A stretch of 64,000 nt of DNA from Pseudomonas fluorescens Q2-87 (GCF_000281895.1 NZ_CM001558.1:5088556-5152555), one strand, 5' to 3'. Positions 39,366 to 48,559 are shown, numbered from the stretch's first letter. Notes: generated by a model not told the origin, from the sequence alone. Numbers and translations: made by a program.

Positions 39366-39394
39366 AACGCCTCCGGGGGCGATCCGGAGGCGTT
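39366..39394 (+). terminator. strong hairpin after the alpA pair
   Basis: AACGCCTCCGG and CCGGAGGCGTT form a perfect 11-bp stem with a 7-base loop. No T-run follows, so termination is possible but not sure. Confidence 0.5.
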
Positions 39395-39519
39395 GAGGTG
39401 AATCTACATGCCCGAACAATTTATGCCACGCCTGAAAAATCCGCAAGCCACCCGCCTAGTTGCACTTTTCAAAAACGGACGGTACTCTCTGGCCGTCGCT
39501 GCAAAATCAGCGACCGGGC

Positions 39520-39542
39520 TTGGTAACCCGTTGAACAATAGG
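39520..39542 (+). promoter_or_regulatory. upstream target pair for the C4-like RNA
   Basis: TTGGTAA (39520-39526) and AACAATAGG (39534-39542) are complementary to TTACCAA and CCTATTGT of the C4-like RNA at 39602-39678. The pair is repeated downstream at 39688-39721. This matches the seqA position in the phage P4 immunity region. Confidence 0.7.
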
Positions 39543-39548
39543 CGCAAC

Positions 39549-39581
39549 AGCGCCCATATTTCTTTTGCAGGCGCTTTTTTT
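39549..39581 (+). terminator. terminator in the leader before the C4-like RNA
   Basis: AGCGCC and GGCGCT pair around a 15-base loop and are followed by a T-run. Its place just after the first target pair suggests that leader transcription can be ended here. Confidence 0.6.
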
Positions 39582-39601
39582 GCGTCCGCAATTCCGTTTT
39601 A

Positions 39602-39678
39602 TGGCGGCTGTGCGTGGGAGACCTTCGGGTCTGCCGGGTTCCTATTGTCCCGGTTTACCAACCTGCGCACAGCTGCCA
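39602..39678 (+). ncRNA. C4/CI-type antisense RNA (immunity RNA)
   Basis: A 17-bp outer stem is formed by TGGCGGCTGTGCGTGGG (39602-39618) and CCTGCGCACAGCTGCCA (39662-39678), with G-U pairs. Inside are a hairpin AGACC-TTCG-GGTCT and a second, CCGGG/CCCGG, whose loop displays CCTATTGT. Single-stranded TTACCAA follows. These two blocks are complementary to AACAATAGG and TTGGTAA, which occur both before and after the RNA. That is the plan of P1/P7 C4 and P4 CI antisense RNAs, which stop expression of the downstream replication genes. Rfam C4 would be the model to test. Confidence 0.75.
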
Positions 39679-39687
39679 CCCATTCGC

Positions 39688-39721
39688 TTGGTAACGAACG
39701 TGGCAGCTCCTCAACAATAGG
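39688..39721 (+). promoter_or_regulatory. downstream target pair overlapping a ribosome site
   Basis: TTGGTAA (39688-39694) and AACAATAGG (39713-39721) repeat the upstream target pair. GTGGCAGCT (39700-39708) is also complementary to the 3' strand of the C4-like RNA. The final AATAGGAG is the ribosome site of the 52-aa gene at 39733, so pairing would block its translation. Confidence 0.7.
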
Positions 39722-39732
39722 AGTTTCGCCCC

Positions 39733-39891
39733 ATGCAAGCCCTCAATCCGTCCAAAATCCGCGCCGCTGCACACCGTGCAATGGCTCTCGCCGCTCTACA
39801 CGCCAATTCCAGCCTCGCTACTCGTCTTGCCCGTTACAACGCCCATATGGTCAAAGCTCGCGCTCTCGAAGCCGCAGGCGGTGCCCAATGA
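39733..39891 (+). CDS. 52-aa leader-controlled small protein
   Basis: The frame reads MQALNPSKIRAAAHRAMALA and ends in EAAGGAQ. It is Ala-rich, basic and probably helical. TAGGAG lies 10 bases before the ATG and is part of the C4-RNA target. Its stop overlaps the next start (ATGA). In phage P4 the gene at this position (kil/eta) is the direct target of immunity control. The sequence is too short for a family call, but the coupling and ribosome site support a true gene. Confidence 0.65.
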   Translation: MQALNPSKIRAAAHRAMALAALHANSSLATRLARYNAHMVKARALEAAGGAQ

Positions 39892-40178
39892 ATTCCTCCC
39901 TCAGCTTCGCCTTGCCCGAAGATCTGCTCTGCGTCAGCAAAGACATCGAGAAGGGTGTTCCGATTGATGCAATCACCTGCGCGATTAATCGCGCAGAGTC
40001 CGTGCTGATGTTGCTTGAGGATCATTTCGAAAGCGAAAGCGACAGACCACGCCTAGCCAATCATGTCCTGGCCGCTGTTATTTGGGATGTCCGGGGCACC
40101 TTGGGACTGATCAAAACCCTGACCCTGCACGGTGACACCACGTCCGTTCCAATGGATCAGAAAGGCGGTGCCGTATGA
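39888..40178 (+). CDS. hypothetical small protein
   Basis: This 96-aa acidic, helical protein starts MNSSLSFALPEDLLCVSKDI and contains AITCAINRAESVLMLLEDHF. No family is recognised. It overlaps by ATGA both with the 52-aa gene before and the DUF3077 gene after it, so these small genes are translated as a chain ahead of the primase. The longer open frame upstream covers the RNA leader and is not coding. Confidence 0.65.
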   Translation: MNSSLSFALPEDLLCVSKDIEKGVPIDAITCAINRAESVLMLLEDHFESESDRPRLANHVLAAVIWDVRGTLGLIKTLTLHGDTTSVPMDQKGGAV

Positions 40179-40444
40179 GCGCTCAAACCACACTAGGCCG
40201 AGCGTCGTTTTTCAATAAAATCTCCGGCCAGGGCGTGTTTCGGGTGAATGCGGGCATTCCTATTGAGGACGCGCTCGAAACGGTTTCGCTCCTCCAGCAT
40301 TACGCCAATCAACTCTCCCTCGATGCCGCCATGAGCGATAAGGGCGAACGCTACAGCTGGTGCGCGCTCTACCTCGGCGAAATGGCAAAAGCCCTGATCG
40401 ATGACGTGAACGATGCGATGTTTATGCCGGGGGCCGATACATGA
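40175..40444 (+). CDS. DUF3077 protein
   Basis: This 89-aa protein has the DUF3077 pattern FRVNAGIPIEDALETVSLLQHYANQL. This domain is frequent in small Pseudomonas proteins, many on prophages and islands; the role is unknown. It overlaps the genes on both sides by four bases (ATGA). Confidence 0.78.
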   Translation: MSAQTTLGRASFFNKISGQGVFRVNAGIPIEDALETVSLLQHYANQLSLDAAMSDKGERYSWCALYLGEMAKALIDDVNDAMFMPGADT

Positions 40445-43335
40445 CCCAGCGCATGAGCAAACCAACAAAACGCCCCAGCTTTGCCGACGTGAAAAGCGCT
40501 GCACTCAAGGACATTGATCGCGTCCTTGCGCACTGGCTGCCCAACGGCAAACGGGTCGATGGCGGCAAGGAATACACCGCCCCTAATCCGACCCGTACGG
40601 ACAAACGCGCCGGATCACTCAAGGTCAATTTGAGCAAAGGCACCTGGGCGGACTTTGCTACCGGTGACAAGGGCGGCGACCTGATCGACCTGGTGCGCTA
40701 CCTCGACGGCGGCACAGACGTCGAGGCCTGCAACAAGCTGGCGGATCTGCTGCGGGTATCAGCAGGCGCCGCACAGTCCAAGCCAACACCGAGCCAAAGC
40801 AAAGCTCCGGAATGGATTGCCATTCAGCCGATCCCGGTCGAGGCCATGAACAAGTGCCCGGCCAAGCATCGGCAACACGGCTCGCCCACCAAGGTCTGGA
40901 TCTATCGCGATGCCCAAGGCCAGCCCCTCATGGCGCTTTATCGCTTTGACCTTGGGCCTGACGAAGATGGCAAGCCAAGGAAAGTCTTTGCTCCATTGAC
41001 CTGGTGCCAACGCGCCGACGGCCAAACCCCTCAATGGCGTTGGCAAGGTCTGCCCGATCCGCGCCCCCTTCTGCGCCTGGACGAACTATCGCAACGGCTC
41101 GATGCCCCGGTCGTATTGTGCGAGGGTGAGAAAGCCGCCGACGCCGCTGCCGAGCTGATGCCAAGCTACGTGGCGACCTGCTGGCCGAACGGTTCCAACT
41201 CTTGGCATAAGGCAGACCTGACGCCGCTCAAAGGGCGTTCTGTCTTGTTGTGGCCGGACAACGACGCCAGCGGTCAGAGCTGCATGGAGGCCGTCTCGGA
41301 AAAGCTGCGTGAAATCGGCGCCGCCTCAGTGCAAGCAATCGCCCTGGACGTCTTCAAACGCAAGCCCACGCTGAAAAATGGCACACCGACCTTTGCCAAA
41401 GGTGGTCAATGGGACGATGGCGACGATGCAGCCGACGCACTCGCCAAGGGCTGGACATCGGCCCACCTCGTCGAGCTGGAACGCACTGGCGAGCTGTTTG
41501 GCTCGGCGCCCGCCCCCGCTCCGGCCGGAGAAACCGAAACCAAGGTGCAGCCCAAACCCAAGCGGCCAGCCAAATCAAAAAACGACCTGCTGCCCGGTGG
41601 TTTTCGCCTGACGCCGGAAGGCGTGTTTTATTCCGGCGACGATGGCGAAGCGCGGCCTGTGTGTTCGCCTCTGGAGATCCTCGCACGCACCCGTGACGAC
41701 AAGGGCCACAACTGGGGCTTGCTGGTCGAGTTCGACGATCCGGACGGCCAGAAAAAGCGCTGGAACATTCCGGCCCGTACCATGACCGGCGACTTCGGCA
41801 AGGATGTACTCGGCCCCCTTGTGGACATGGGTCTACGTCTGGCGGGCAGTCGCTCGGGACGTAACGCACGCAACGACCTGCAGAGCTATTTGCAGGGTTT
41901 TGACAGTGCGCAACGGGCTCGTTTGGTCACTCGGCTGGGCTGGCACGGGAATGCCTTCCTATTGCCCGAACGTCAGATCGGATCGCATGACGAGCACCTG
42001 CACTTCTATGAAGCCGGGGCACAACTCCCACCGATCAGCGAGTCCGGCACGCTGGAGCAATGGCAGGAGCAAATCGGCGCACTGTGCGTTGGTAACCATC
42101 GTCTAGCGTTCGTCGTCAGCGTGGCCTTTGCGGGACCGCTGTTGAATATGCTCGGTCACGAATCGTGCGGGTTTCACCTCTACGGCGACAGCTCCGGTGG
42201 CAAGACCACCCACCTGCAAGTGGCCGCCTCGATCTATGGCGGGCCACGTGTAGTGCGTTCCTGGCGCTCGACAGACAACGCCCTGGAATCCATCGCCGCA
42301 GCGCATTCGGACGGGCTCCTGGTGCTGGATGAAATCGGCATGTGCGACCCGCGCATCATCGGCGAAACGGTGTACATGCTTGGCAATGGCACCGGTAAGG
42401 CTCGCGCCAATGATCGAGGACAAGCGGGCCGACAGGTACAGGAGTGGCGCTTGCTGTTTCTCTCGACGGGCGAGAAGACTTTGGCGCAGCACATGGCCGA
42501 AGCCAACAAGGAGCTAAAAGCCGGTATGGAGGTACGCATGCTCGCCGTACCAGCGGATGCCAGCAAAGGCTTGGGGATGTTCGACGTGTTGAGTGGCTTC
42601 GATGACGCAGCGGCCCTCTCTGACGCGCTCAAGGCTCGGGTAGCCAAATACTACGGCACGCCACTCACCGCGTTCCTGGCGGCCCTTTGCGAGCCCGGCA
42701 AGATGCACGGGTGGTCAACCATCCTGCGCCGTACTCTGGAAGGTTTCGTTGCCAAAGCCCTCCCTGCCTCGGCCAGCGGACAGGCACATCGAGCCGCTGC
42801 ACGTTTTGGATTGGCCGCCGCAGCTGGAGAGCTGGCGACCGCTCTCGGCATCACCGGTTGGCCCGACGGCACCGCGACCACAGCGGCACGGGTGTGCCTT
42901 AGCGCGTGGCTGAATGAGCGTGGCGGCGCCGGAAACCTTGAAGGTGATGCGATCTTGGCCCGCTTGCGCCAGATCATCGAGCGCTTTGGTGAAAGCCGCT
43001 TCACGCGCTGGGAGACCGCCGCCGCGAAGATCGATGAGCACGGGCCACGCACCATTGATCGCCTGGGCTTTCGCAAGACGCTGGAGCACGGCATGGGCGA
43101 CACCATGCACACCACCCACACCTACTACGTGCTGCCCGAGGCGTGGCGATCCGAGATATTCCGGGGCATGAACATCAACGCCGTGAACAAGGAGCTGCTG
43201 CACCGAGGTGTGTTGGAACCTGGTAGCGATGGCAAGGCATCGAGCTTGGTCCGGTTGCCCGGCCTAGGGCCGCAACGCTGCTACATCGTGAAGACGATTC
43301 CGGGAGCGGATGAGAGCGAGGCTCGGGCTGCCTGA
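40441..43335 (+). CDS. primase-helicase with Toprim and DUF927 domains (P4 alpha analogue)
   Basis: This 964-aa replication protein has three parts. Residues 1-110 form a primase-like N-terminal domain (WADFATGDKGGDLIDLVRYL). A Toprim domain follows around 220-290 (VVLCEGEKAADAAAEL, LLWPDNDASG). The DUF927 helicase/ATPase part is around 390-700, with Walker A GDSSGGKTTHL near 582 and Walker B LLVLDEIGM. The C-terminal 200 residues may bind DNA. Its place after the antisense-RNA leader matches the alpha gene of phage P4, which starts replication at iteron origins. A candidate origin lies at 54851-55500. It overlaps the DUF3077 gene by four bases. Confidence 0.88.
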   Translation: MTQRMSKPTKRPSFADVKSAALKDIDRVLAHWLPNGKRVDGGKEYTAPNPTRTDKRAGSLKVNLSKGTWADFATGDKGGDLIDLVRYLDGGTDVEACNKLADLLRVSAGAAQSKPTPSQSKAPEWIAIQPIPVEAMNKCPAKHRQHGSPTKVWIYRDAQGQPLMALYRFDLGPDEDGKPRKVFAPLTWCQRADGQTPQWRWQGLPDPRPLLRLDELSQRLDAPVVLCEGEKAADAAAELMPSYVATCWPNGSNSWHKADLTPLKGRSVLLWPDNDASGQSCMEAVSEKLREIGAASVQAIALDVFKRKPTLKNGTPTFAKGGQWDDGDDAADALAKGWTSAHLVELERTGELFGSAPAPAPAGETETKVQPKPKRPAKSKNDLLPGGFRLTPEGVFYSGDDGEARPVCSPLEILARTRDDKGHNWGLLVEFDDPDGQKKRWNIPARTMTGDFGKDVLGPLVDMGLRLAGSRSGRNARNDLQSYLQGFDSAQRARLVTRLGWHGNAFLLPERQIGSHDEHLHFYEAGAQLPPISESGTLEQWQEQIGALCVGNHRLAFVVSVAFAGPLLNMLGHESCGFHLYGDSSGGKTTHLQVAASIYGGPRVVRSWRSTDNALESIAAAHSDGLLVLDEIGMCDPRIIGETVYMLGNGTGKARANDRGQAGRQVQEWRLLFLSTGEKTLAQHMAEANKELKAGMEVRMLAVPADASKGLGMFDVLSGFDDAAALSDALKARVAKYYGTPLTAFLAALCEPGKMHGWSTILRRTLEGFVAKALPASASGQAHRAAARFGLAAAAGELATALGITGWPDGTATTAARVCLSAWLNERGGAGNLEGDAILARLRQIIERFGESRFTRWETAAAKIDEHGPRTIDRLGFRKTLEHGMGDTMHTTHTYYVLPEAWRSEIFRGMNINAVNKELLHRGVLEPGSDGKASSLVRLPGLGPQRCYIVKTIPGADESEARAA

Positions 43336-43426
43336 CGGCCTCCCTACTGATCGAGGTAGTGCCGGCTCATTCCCGGCCTCGCCAGCCGCTCAACCCAATC
43401 CAATCGAATTACACAGAGACGAAACA

Positions 43427-44269
43427 ATGAACGACATCCAAAAACTGAAAGACCGCCGTGAACAACTGACCTCCGAAGTGGAACGCCTGCGAGTCGAACT
43501 CTTGCACTATGAGACCGCTCTAGCCGCCCCCGAGTCTATCCAGCGAGGCCGGGAGCGGGACGTGCAGGATCAGTACGCCGACCGGAAAAGAAAATGTGAT
43601 TCACTGGACTTTGAAATTGATCGGTTGAGTCAAAAAATTCTTCGACGCGAAAACATCGCCAATCACGAAACCCTGATGGCGGGCTACCGCGACGCCATGG
43701 CGACGTGGAAAGCCGACGAGCACGAGCTCAACGAAAAGCGGCAGAGTGTCAGCACCCGCCTGAATGAAATCCGTCAGCAAGCCACAGACGAAATGGCGAA
43801 GGCACGTCAGGCCGAGACAGAAGCGGCGACTGCCTATGCCCAGGCTGTCGCGTGGGGCGACACCGAGGGCGAGAAGACTGCTAATGCTGACGCTCAAAAA
43901 GCCGCTAAAAACCTCGCGACTGTAGCCGAGCACAACCGTCGTCAGCATTTGATCATCAGCGCTCTGGAACAAGAGCTGGCCACCATCGATCAGCACATCG
44001 CTGAAGCGCAGCAAGAACACCAAAAAATCGAGAACAAGGCGCTGCACCTCGCCAACGCGGTGCTTGAAGAGAAGTGGAATGAGGCGGCTCAGGCTTTGCT
44101 TGATGTGGGCGGACAACTTTGCGCGGCGCGTCGAATGATCGACCGGGATCCCGTTGCGCTGCTCAAGCTCAACGTTCCAGAGCAAGGGGAAAATTTCAGC
44201 AGTTGGGACTGGAGTGACCTGTCGGAGCGCTCAGTGCGGTACAAGGTGCAAGACGTGCTGGCTCTGTAA
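43427..44269 (+). CDS. coiled-coil protein of unknown function
   Basis: This 280-aa protein is predicted to be coiled coil for most of its length (KLKDRREQLTSEVERLRVEL at the start, ALEQELATIDQHIAEAQQEH later) and ends with a different, tryptophan-containing tail (NFSSWDWSDLSERSVRYKV). No enzymatic motif is seen. It lies 91 bp after the primase gene in the same direction. Similar coiled-coil genes often follow primases in Pseudomonas islands; I cannot name a function. Confidence 0.65.
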   Translation: MNDIQKLKDRREQLTSEVERLRVELLHYETALAAPESIQRGRERDVQDQYADRKRKCDSLDFEIDRLSQKILRRENIANHETLMAGYRDAMATWKADEHELNEKRQSVSTRLNEIRQQATDEMAKARQAETEAATAYAQAVAWGDTEGEKTANADAQKAAKNLATVAEHNRRQHLIISALEQELATIDQHIAEAQQEHQKIENKALHLANAVLEEKWNEAAQALLDVGGQLCAARRMIDRDPVALLKLNVPEQGENFSSWDWSDLSERSVRYKVQDVLAL

Positions 44270-44335
44270 CGACCTGCCCCACCTGAAACAGCCTACGCGT
44301 GTGGGCTGTTTAAACACCGCCCAAGGATCAGCACT

Positions 44336-44524
44336 ATGAACACTGCCACGCAGAACAGCCCCAGTCGTACCGAAACACTGAAGGCAAGGAAAACCCATCT
44401 GAGCGGCCTGCTCAAGCTCATGGGCTCTCGCTGGGGGAAAAACACAGCAATACAAAGCCTCACCGCCAATGCGATCAAAGCGGAACTGAGTCTCATCGAT
44501 CAGCAATTGAAGCACCGAAGTTAG
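44336..44524 (+). CDS. hypothetical small basic protein
   Basis: This 62-aa protein (MNTATQNSPSRTETLKARKT, ending LSLIDQQLKHRS) is basic and helical, and follows the coiled-coil gene after 66 bp. The family is unknown. The spacer to the end of the CHAT gene (44525-44722) shows nothing that I can identify. Confidence 0.5.
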   Translation: MNTATQNSPSRTETLKARKTHLSGLLKLMGSRWGKNTAIQSLTANAIKAELSLIDQQLKHRS

Positions 44525-44722
44525 GGTGCGGTGGAGGACCTAGCCGGCTTCCACTGCCTGCTCTATAGGTAGTTGCTGGAGCCGACAGGTTTAACTGTTC
44601 AGTCCCACCTTCGCATTGATTTGAAAGGGCAGCTTTCGGCCAGAAGCTGCCAGTCATCCCAAGCCAGTGCTAGCCAGGCCCCAACCAGGTGGTAACGTCA
44701 TACCTAGACCTCACCTAATCGT

Positions 44723-47700
44723 TCACTTAGTAAGCAAAACATCTCCATATGCAGTCATTCCAAGCGAATATTGCGGACGCTCACCTAGCCTATGGGCGAC
44801 CTCCTCGTTAGCCTTTTTTGTCGCTTGAAGAACTGTCGAGCCTGCTTCCCACTCCCGAAGGAATGGCTCAAGCCAGTTGTAGGTCACTTTTACATCCAGT
44901 GGCCAAGGCGAAGCGATAACTACACGGCAGCCTTTGTCCAAAAGCAGCTTGGGCAGACCTACAGTTGTATTTCCCCACGGATGCTTGTCAATTCGGCCTC
45001 CGCTGCATACGAAGAGAATCACCACCTCCACCCCTGCAAGCGCAGCGGCGAGTGCTGTAGGTGTCTCGAAGAGGCGATCCTCATCCCGAATACTGTGGAT
45101 GTACCGCCCCTCTGCGGTCAGTCCGCCATGCGCAGTAATCACCGCAAGCTTTGCATCAGACATGTCAGGCGGTAACTGCCGTCCAATGTCGACGGTGAAT
45201 CCAAACTCATCGAAGGTGCCGCCAAGTCTTTCCAGCGCCCTGCCCAGTGTACCGTTTGCCTCAGGGCCTTCTTGAGTAGAGATCCAAGCTCTATAGGCTG
45301 TTTTGCCACTGCGGTCACTGGCCCTGACCATTGAGAGCCAGGTAAGCGAAGGCATCATTCCTACCGCGGTTGTGGTGCCCAAGAGATATGGGAATTCCCC
45401 ATCCTTGGGCGTTACTAGTCCGAGATTCATCGTCAATTGCTGTAACAAAGGCTCTGCTATCACTAGGAGCGATTCGGGGGCAGGAAGCCGCACATCTAAC
45501 CGCTCCATAGTGATAAAGAACTCATCATCTCCGTCCTCGGCATCAACATAGCCATATTGACGAGGATATTCCTCCAGCCACCTCAGCATCCGCAAACGGA
45601 AGGAATGGTCATGGCGAGGTTGCTCAATGGACTGAACGAGTCCGTTAGAAACGTGGGTTACGACCAGCTCGTCGGCACTGTCCAGCCCCAGGAAAACCAC
45701 ATCTATTCCCGCGTCGTTAAGCGATTTCGAGTAGTAGACCGGCCAACCGGCTTGAATGGCAGGCGGGGGCTCTGGCAATGCAACAGCGTGATCGGCGAGA
45801 ATCTCGACGGCTAGCGCTTTATCCTCAGCAGAGGCAGGTTGTCCTACCTGGTCGTTCAATAAACGACGAGCCGCCACACCAACATTCTCAAAATCACCGG
45901 CGGCATCCGCTGCATAGAGCGCTCGCTGTACTTGATTGAACATCGCGGTTACGTTCGCTGCAGATGGCGCGTCAGTTGCGACAGTGTCCACCAATTGAGA
46001 CGCCTGCCGTCCTAACAACGCGAGCCCGCTCTTCAGCAGTTCAAGAGTGCTTTCGTCCACATGTACAGCTGCTGCTTTGGCTTTCTGAACCGCCTGTCCC
46101 AACATGACTATTAAGGGAAGTAGCAAGCTTCGGTCATTCATGGCGCGCCCACAACCGCTAGACAATCCACTCACAATCGCTGCGATTTCTTCACTCTGGT
46201 TGCTACTGACCTCCATTAGTCGGAGGCTCATTTCAGCTGCGACGATTCGCGGATCGTTCTCCGCATCAAGGCCCAGATCGCTAGCTAGCTTTCTCAGTGT
46301 TGGCACAAAATCATGTGCTATTTGGAATAGCCCAAGGTCACGTAGAACGCGGATTGCAGCATAAATCTCTTGCCATAGATCGGCCTTGCTCACCGGAGCA
46401 TCAGTTGCCAAGGCACATGCGAGTCCGACTAATGCCTCTGTCATATTGCGGCAGCGGTGATAGGTATCTGCGAATCCCAGCCAAGCCAGCCTCTGGCGGA
46501 GCGCATTTCCCTGCCCTATCACTAGAATTTGCTCGGCTAGATTTCGAGCTCGTTGAAACTGCCCCGCTACAGCACAATTTCCTGCTACGAGTCGCATGGC
46601 ACGCAGATCTTCATCTCGCTCACTCATTGCATGCGGACTTATCGCACAAACCAGCATGGCTAAGAGCTCTAAGAATCTTAGATCGACGTCCTCACCCTTC
46701 GGTGCACTCATGAGAATCATCCGGACAAGATAGCGGATCGTTTTGTCGGGATGAGGTACCAATTCCGCAGGTAGGACGGTCACCCCGTACTCTGCAGCAC
46801 CATGGGCTCCCAGCCACTTCAGTCCACTCTCGATAGACGCTTTAATTTCGTTCTCGTCCGGTTCGACGATGCCCCCCTTATCGCGATCTGGCGTATGCGC
46901 CTCTTCATCAAATGTGGCAAGCCTCGCACCGTCCTCGGCGATATCCAACATCGTTGTGGCAACCATGGGAATACCGATATCTCCGCAGGAGTCCACAGAG
47001 AGCAGCCGTGAAAGTTGAGATCTTATGCTTCCGTCCTCTGGATGGAGGGCCAGGAAACGTATCGCCGCCTGCAGTGGGGCACGATAATAATCTCGGTCGT
47101 TCCGACTAACCTGTTCCTTCAGCATCAAGGAACGTACCGACCACAGTACAACCTGAGTGGCTTGGCGACCGTACAGATCAGAAGTTGTAATTTGCCTCGC
47201 AATGTCAGCCGCATACCGGGACTGGCCGATGCTCCACGCATGCACGGAACAGCAGATTGCAGCGAGTTCCAACCAGTCCGCGCCCCATTCCCTAGCCTGC
47301 TCTATGATCCGCTCGTAGTCTGGATTCTGAGACAAAACGGCGCTCAGTATTCCCAGGTGTTTTTCAGTGAAGCCAGCTGTAGTAAAGGCCAGCCCCTCTT
47401 CCTCTGTTTTTGAGGAGCAGTTCCACAGCAATCGGCGATCACGATTCTCTCGTAAGCGATCCGAACCTGGATACATCTGGGCGAGACGTGCGTCGTAACG
47501 CTCGATCAGATGGCTATCCTCAATAACCGTCGCTAACTCAAGTCCTTGCTCGATCCAAATGACGCTAGATACGAGCTCAGCATCGTCGGGCAAGAATTTC
47601 AGTGCGAGCGAGTCGTCCCCGCTCTTGTGAGCTAACCACGCCAACTGGACAAGGCTCGATGAATCCAAGGCCGAAATATGTGGCAGTAGCTGTGTGATTG

Positions 47701-48541
47701 CGGCGATTGCATCCTCATGTAATGCCGCCCGAGAAAACAGCTGAGCACGCACGTGGTACCGATTTATCTCAGACAACTGAAGGCTATCGATCTCAGTGAT
47801 AGCTACCGAAATATCCCCGCCCAGCGCGAGGGCAAGCCACCTATGTGCACGACGACCAACCTCTTCCTTTTCATCATGATCGATTGCTAAGCAAGCGACG
47901 TAGCAACCATCAATGGCAACTAGCTGCTCAGTATTGTGCGGCCGAGTGGCAGGGGGCTCTTCAACATGAATTAAGGCATATCCGTCCATGCCCTTCACAG
48001 CAGCCACGCACCGCCGACATAGAGAAGCTACATGAGGAACCCAAAGATCCTCTGATGTCAGAACAGCTGAAAGCCCAAACGCGCCTGGGGACTCGATGTC
48101 CAGGTCTCGATAAATACTGGCTGAGGCAACCGCCACTAGCCGCCGCGCCCCCTCCCTCAGGACTAACGCTTCAAGATCGGCCGTATCAAGAGTCGGGCAA
48201 TTCAGGATGCGTACTCCCCGCCTCAAGTACTCGAGTTCCTGCGCACTTGGTTCAGAACCACGCAGAGATTTAGTACCAGCAGCCAGAGCATCAAAGACAG
48301 ATACGTCATTCAAGCTGGTCGCCGAGGCAGGCGGCAAAATGACAGTGACACCAGAAAACGGTCTTTTGCCGTTTGCATCGGTCAGACCCATCAAGAGAGC
48401 GATGACTGTTCTCCCAATTACCTCTGAAAACGAGCCTCCTTGTATGAGGTCTGCGGTCCCGAGTTTAAAGCCTCTGGCGAATAGCTCTCTAGGGTCATAT
48501 CCCTGGACGTTTGTTGCCTGTGACATGTCCGACTCATCCAT
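44723..48541 (-). CDS. large CHAT-protease protein with helical repeats
   Basis: This 1272-aa protein ends in a CHAT (caspase-like) domain. AVITAHGG holds the catalytic His, about residue 1138, and VVILFVCSGGR the catalytic Cys, about 1179. The following GLPKLLLDKGCRVVIASPWP and the W-x-G-x-V-x-x-A tail are family features. The middle 600 residues are helical and TPR-like (for example EDAIAAITQLLPHISALDSS). The first 200 residues are unrecognised and may be the sensor. CHAT proteins act as proteases in several anti-phage and cell-death systems. The start at 48541 has AAGGAAG about nine bases upstream. An IS66 copy lies 10 bp before it, removing its native promoter. Confidence 0.85.
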   Translation of the reverse strand: MDESDMSQATNVQGYDPRELFARGFKLGTADLIQGGSFSEVIGRTVIALLMGLTDANGKRPFSGVTVILPPASATSLNDVSVFDALAAGTKSLRGSEPSAQELEYLRRGVRILNCPTLDTADLEALVLREGARRLVAVASASIYRDLDIESPGAFGLSAVLTSEDLWVPHVASLCRRCVAAVKGMDGYALIHVEEPPATRPHNTEQLVAIDGCYVACLAIDHDEKEEVGRRAHRWLALALGGDISVAITEIDSLQLSEINRYHVRAQLFSRAALHEDAIAAITQLLPHISALDSSSLVQLAWLAHKSGDDSLALKFLPDDAELVSSVIWIEQGLELATVIEDSHLIERYDARLAQMYPGSDRLRENRDRRLLWNCSSKTEEEGLAFTTAGFTEKHLGILSAVLSQNPDYERIIEQAREWGADWLELAAICCSVHAWSIGQSRYAADIARQITTSDLYGRQATQVVLWSVRSLMLKEQVSRNDRDYYRAPLQAAIRFLALHPEDGSIRSQLSRLLSVDSCGDIGIPMVATTMLDIAEDGARLATFDEEAHTPDRDKGGIVEPDENEIKASIESGLKWLGAHGAAEYGVTVLPAELVPHPDKTIRYLVRMILMSAPKGEDVDLRFLELLAMLVCAISPHAMSERDEDLRAMRLVAGNCAVAGQFQRARNLAEQILVIGQGNALRQRLAWLGFADTYHRCRNMTEALVGLACALATDAPVSKADLWQEIYAAIRVLRDLGLFQIAHDFVPTLRKLASDLGLDAENDPRIVAAEMSLRLMEVSSNQSEEIAAIVSGLSSGCGRAMNDRSLLLPLIVMLGQAVQKAKAAAVHVDESTLELLKSGLALLGRQASQLVDTVATDAPSAANVTAMFNQVQRALYAADAAGDFENVGVAARRLLNDQVGQPASAEDKALAVEILADHAVALPEPPPAIQAGWPVYYSKSLNDAGIDVVFLGLDSADELVVTHVSNGLVQSIEQPRHDHSFRLRMLRWLEEYPRQYGYVDAEDGDDEFFITMERLDVRLPAPESLLVIAEPLLQQLTMNLGLVTPKDGEFPYLLGTTTAVGMMPSLTWLSMVRASDRSGKTAYRAWISTQEGPEANGTLGRALERLGGTFDEFGFTVDIGRQLPPDMSDAKLAVITAHGGLTAEGRYIHSIRDEDRLFETPTALAAALAGVEVVILFVCSGGRIDKHPWGNTTVGLPKLLLDKGCRVVIASPWPLDVKVTYNWLEPFLREWEAGSTVLQATKKANEEVAHRLGERPQYSLGMTAYGDVLLTK

Positions 48542-48551
48542 AACCTGCTTC

Positions 48552-48559
48552 CTTGATAC
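48552..48559. repeat. IS66 target-site duplication, left copy
   Basis: CTTGATAC here is identical to 50961-50968 on the other side of the IS. Eight bases is the standard IS66 duplication. Confidence 0.85.

Noticed and set aside
39408..39887. Long upstream extension of the 96-aa gene's frame
   Set aside because: It runs across the terminator, the C4-like RNA and its targets and the 52-aa gene. The ATG at 39888 has the coupling signal.
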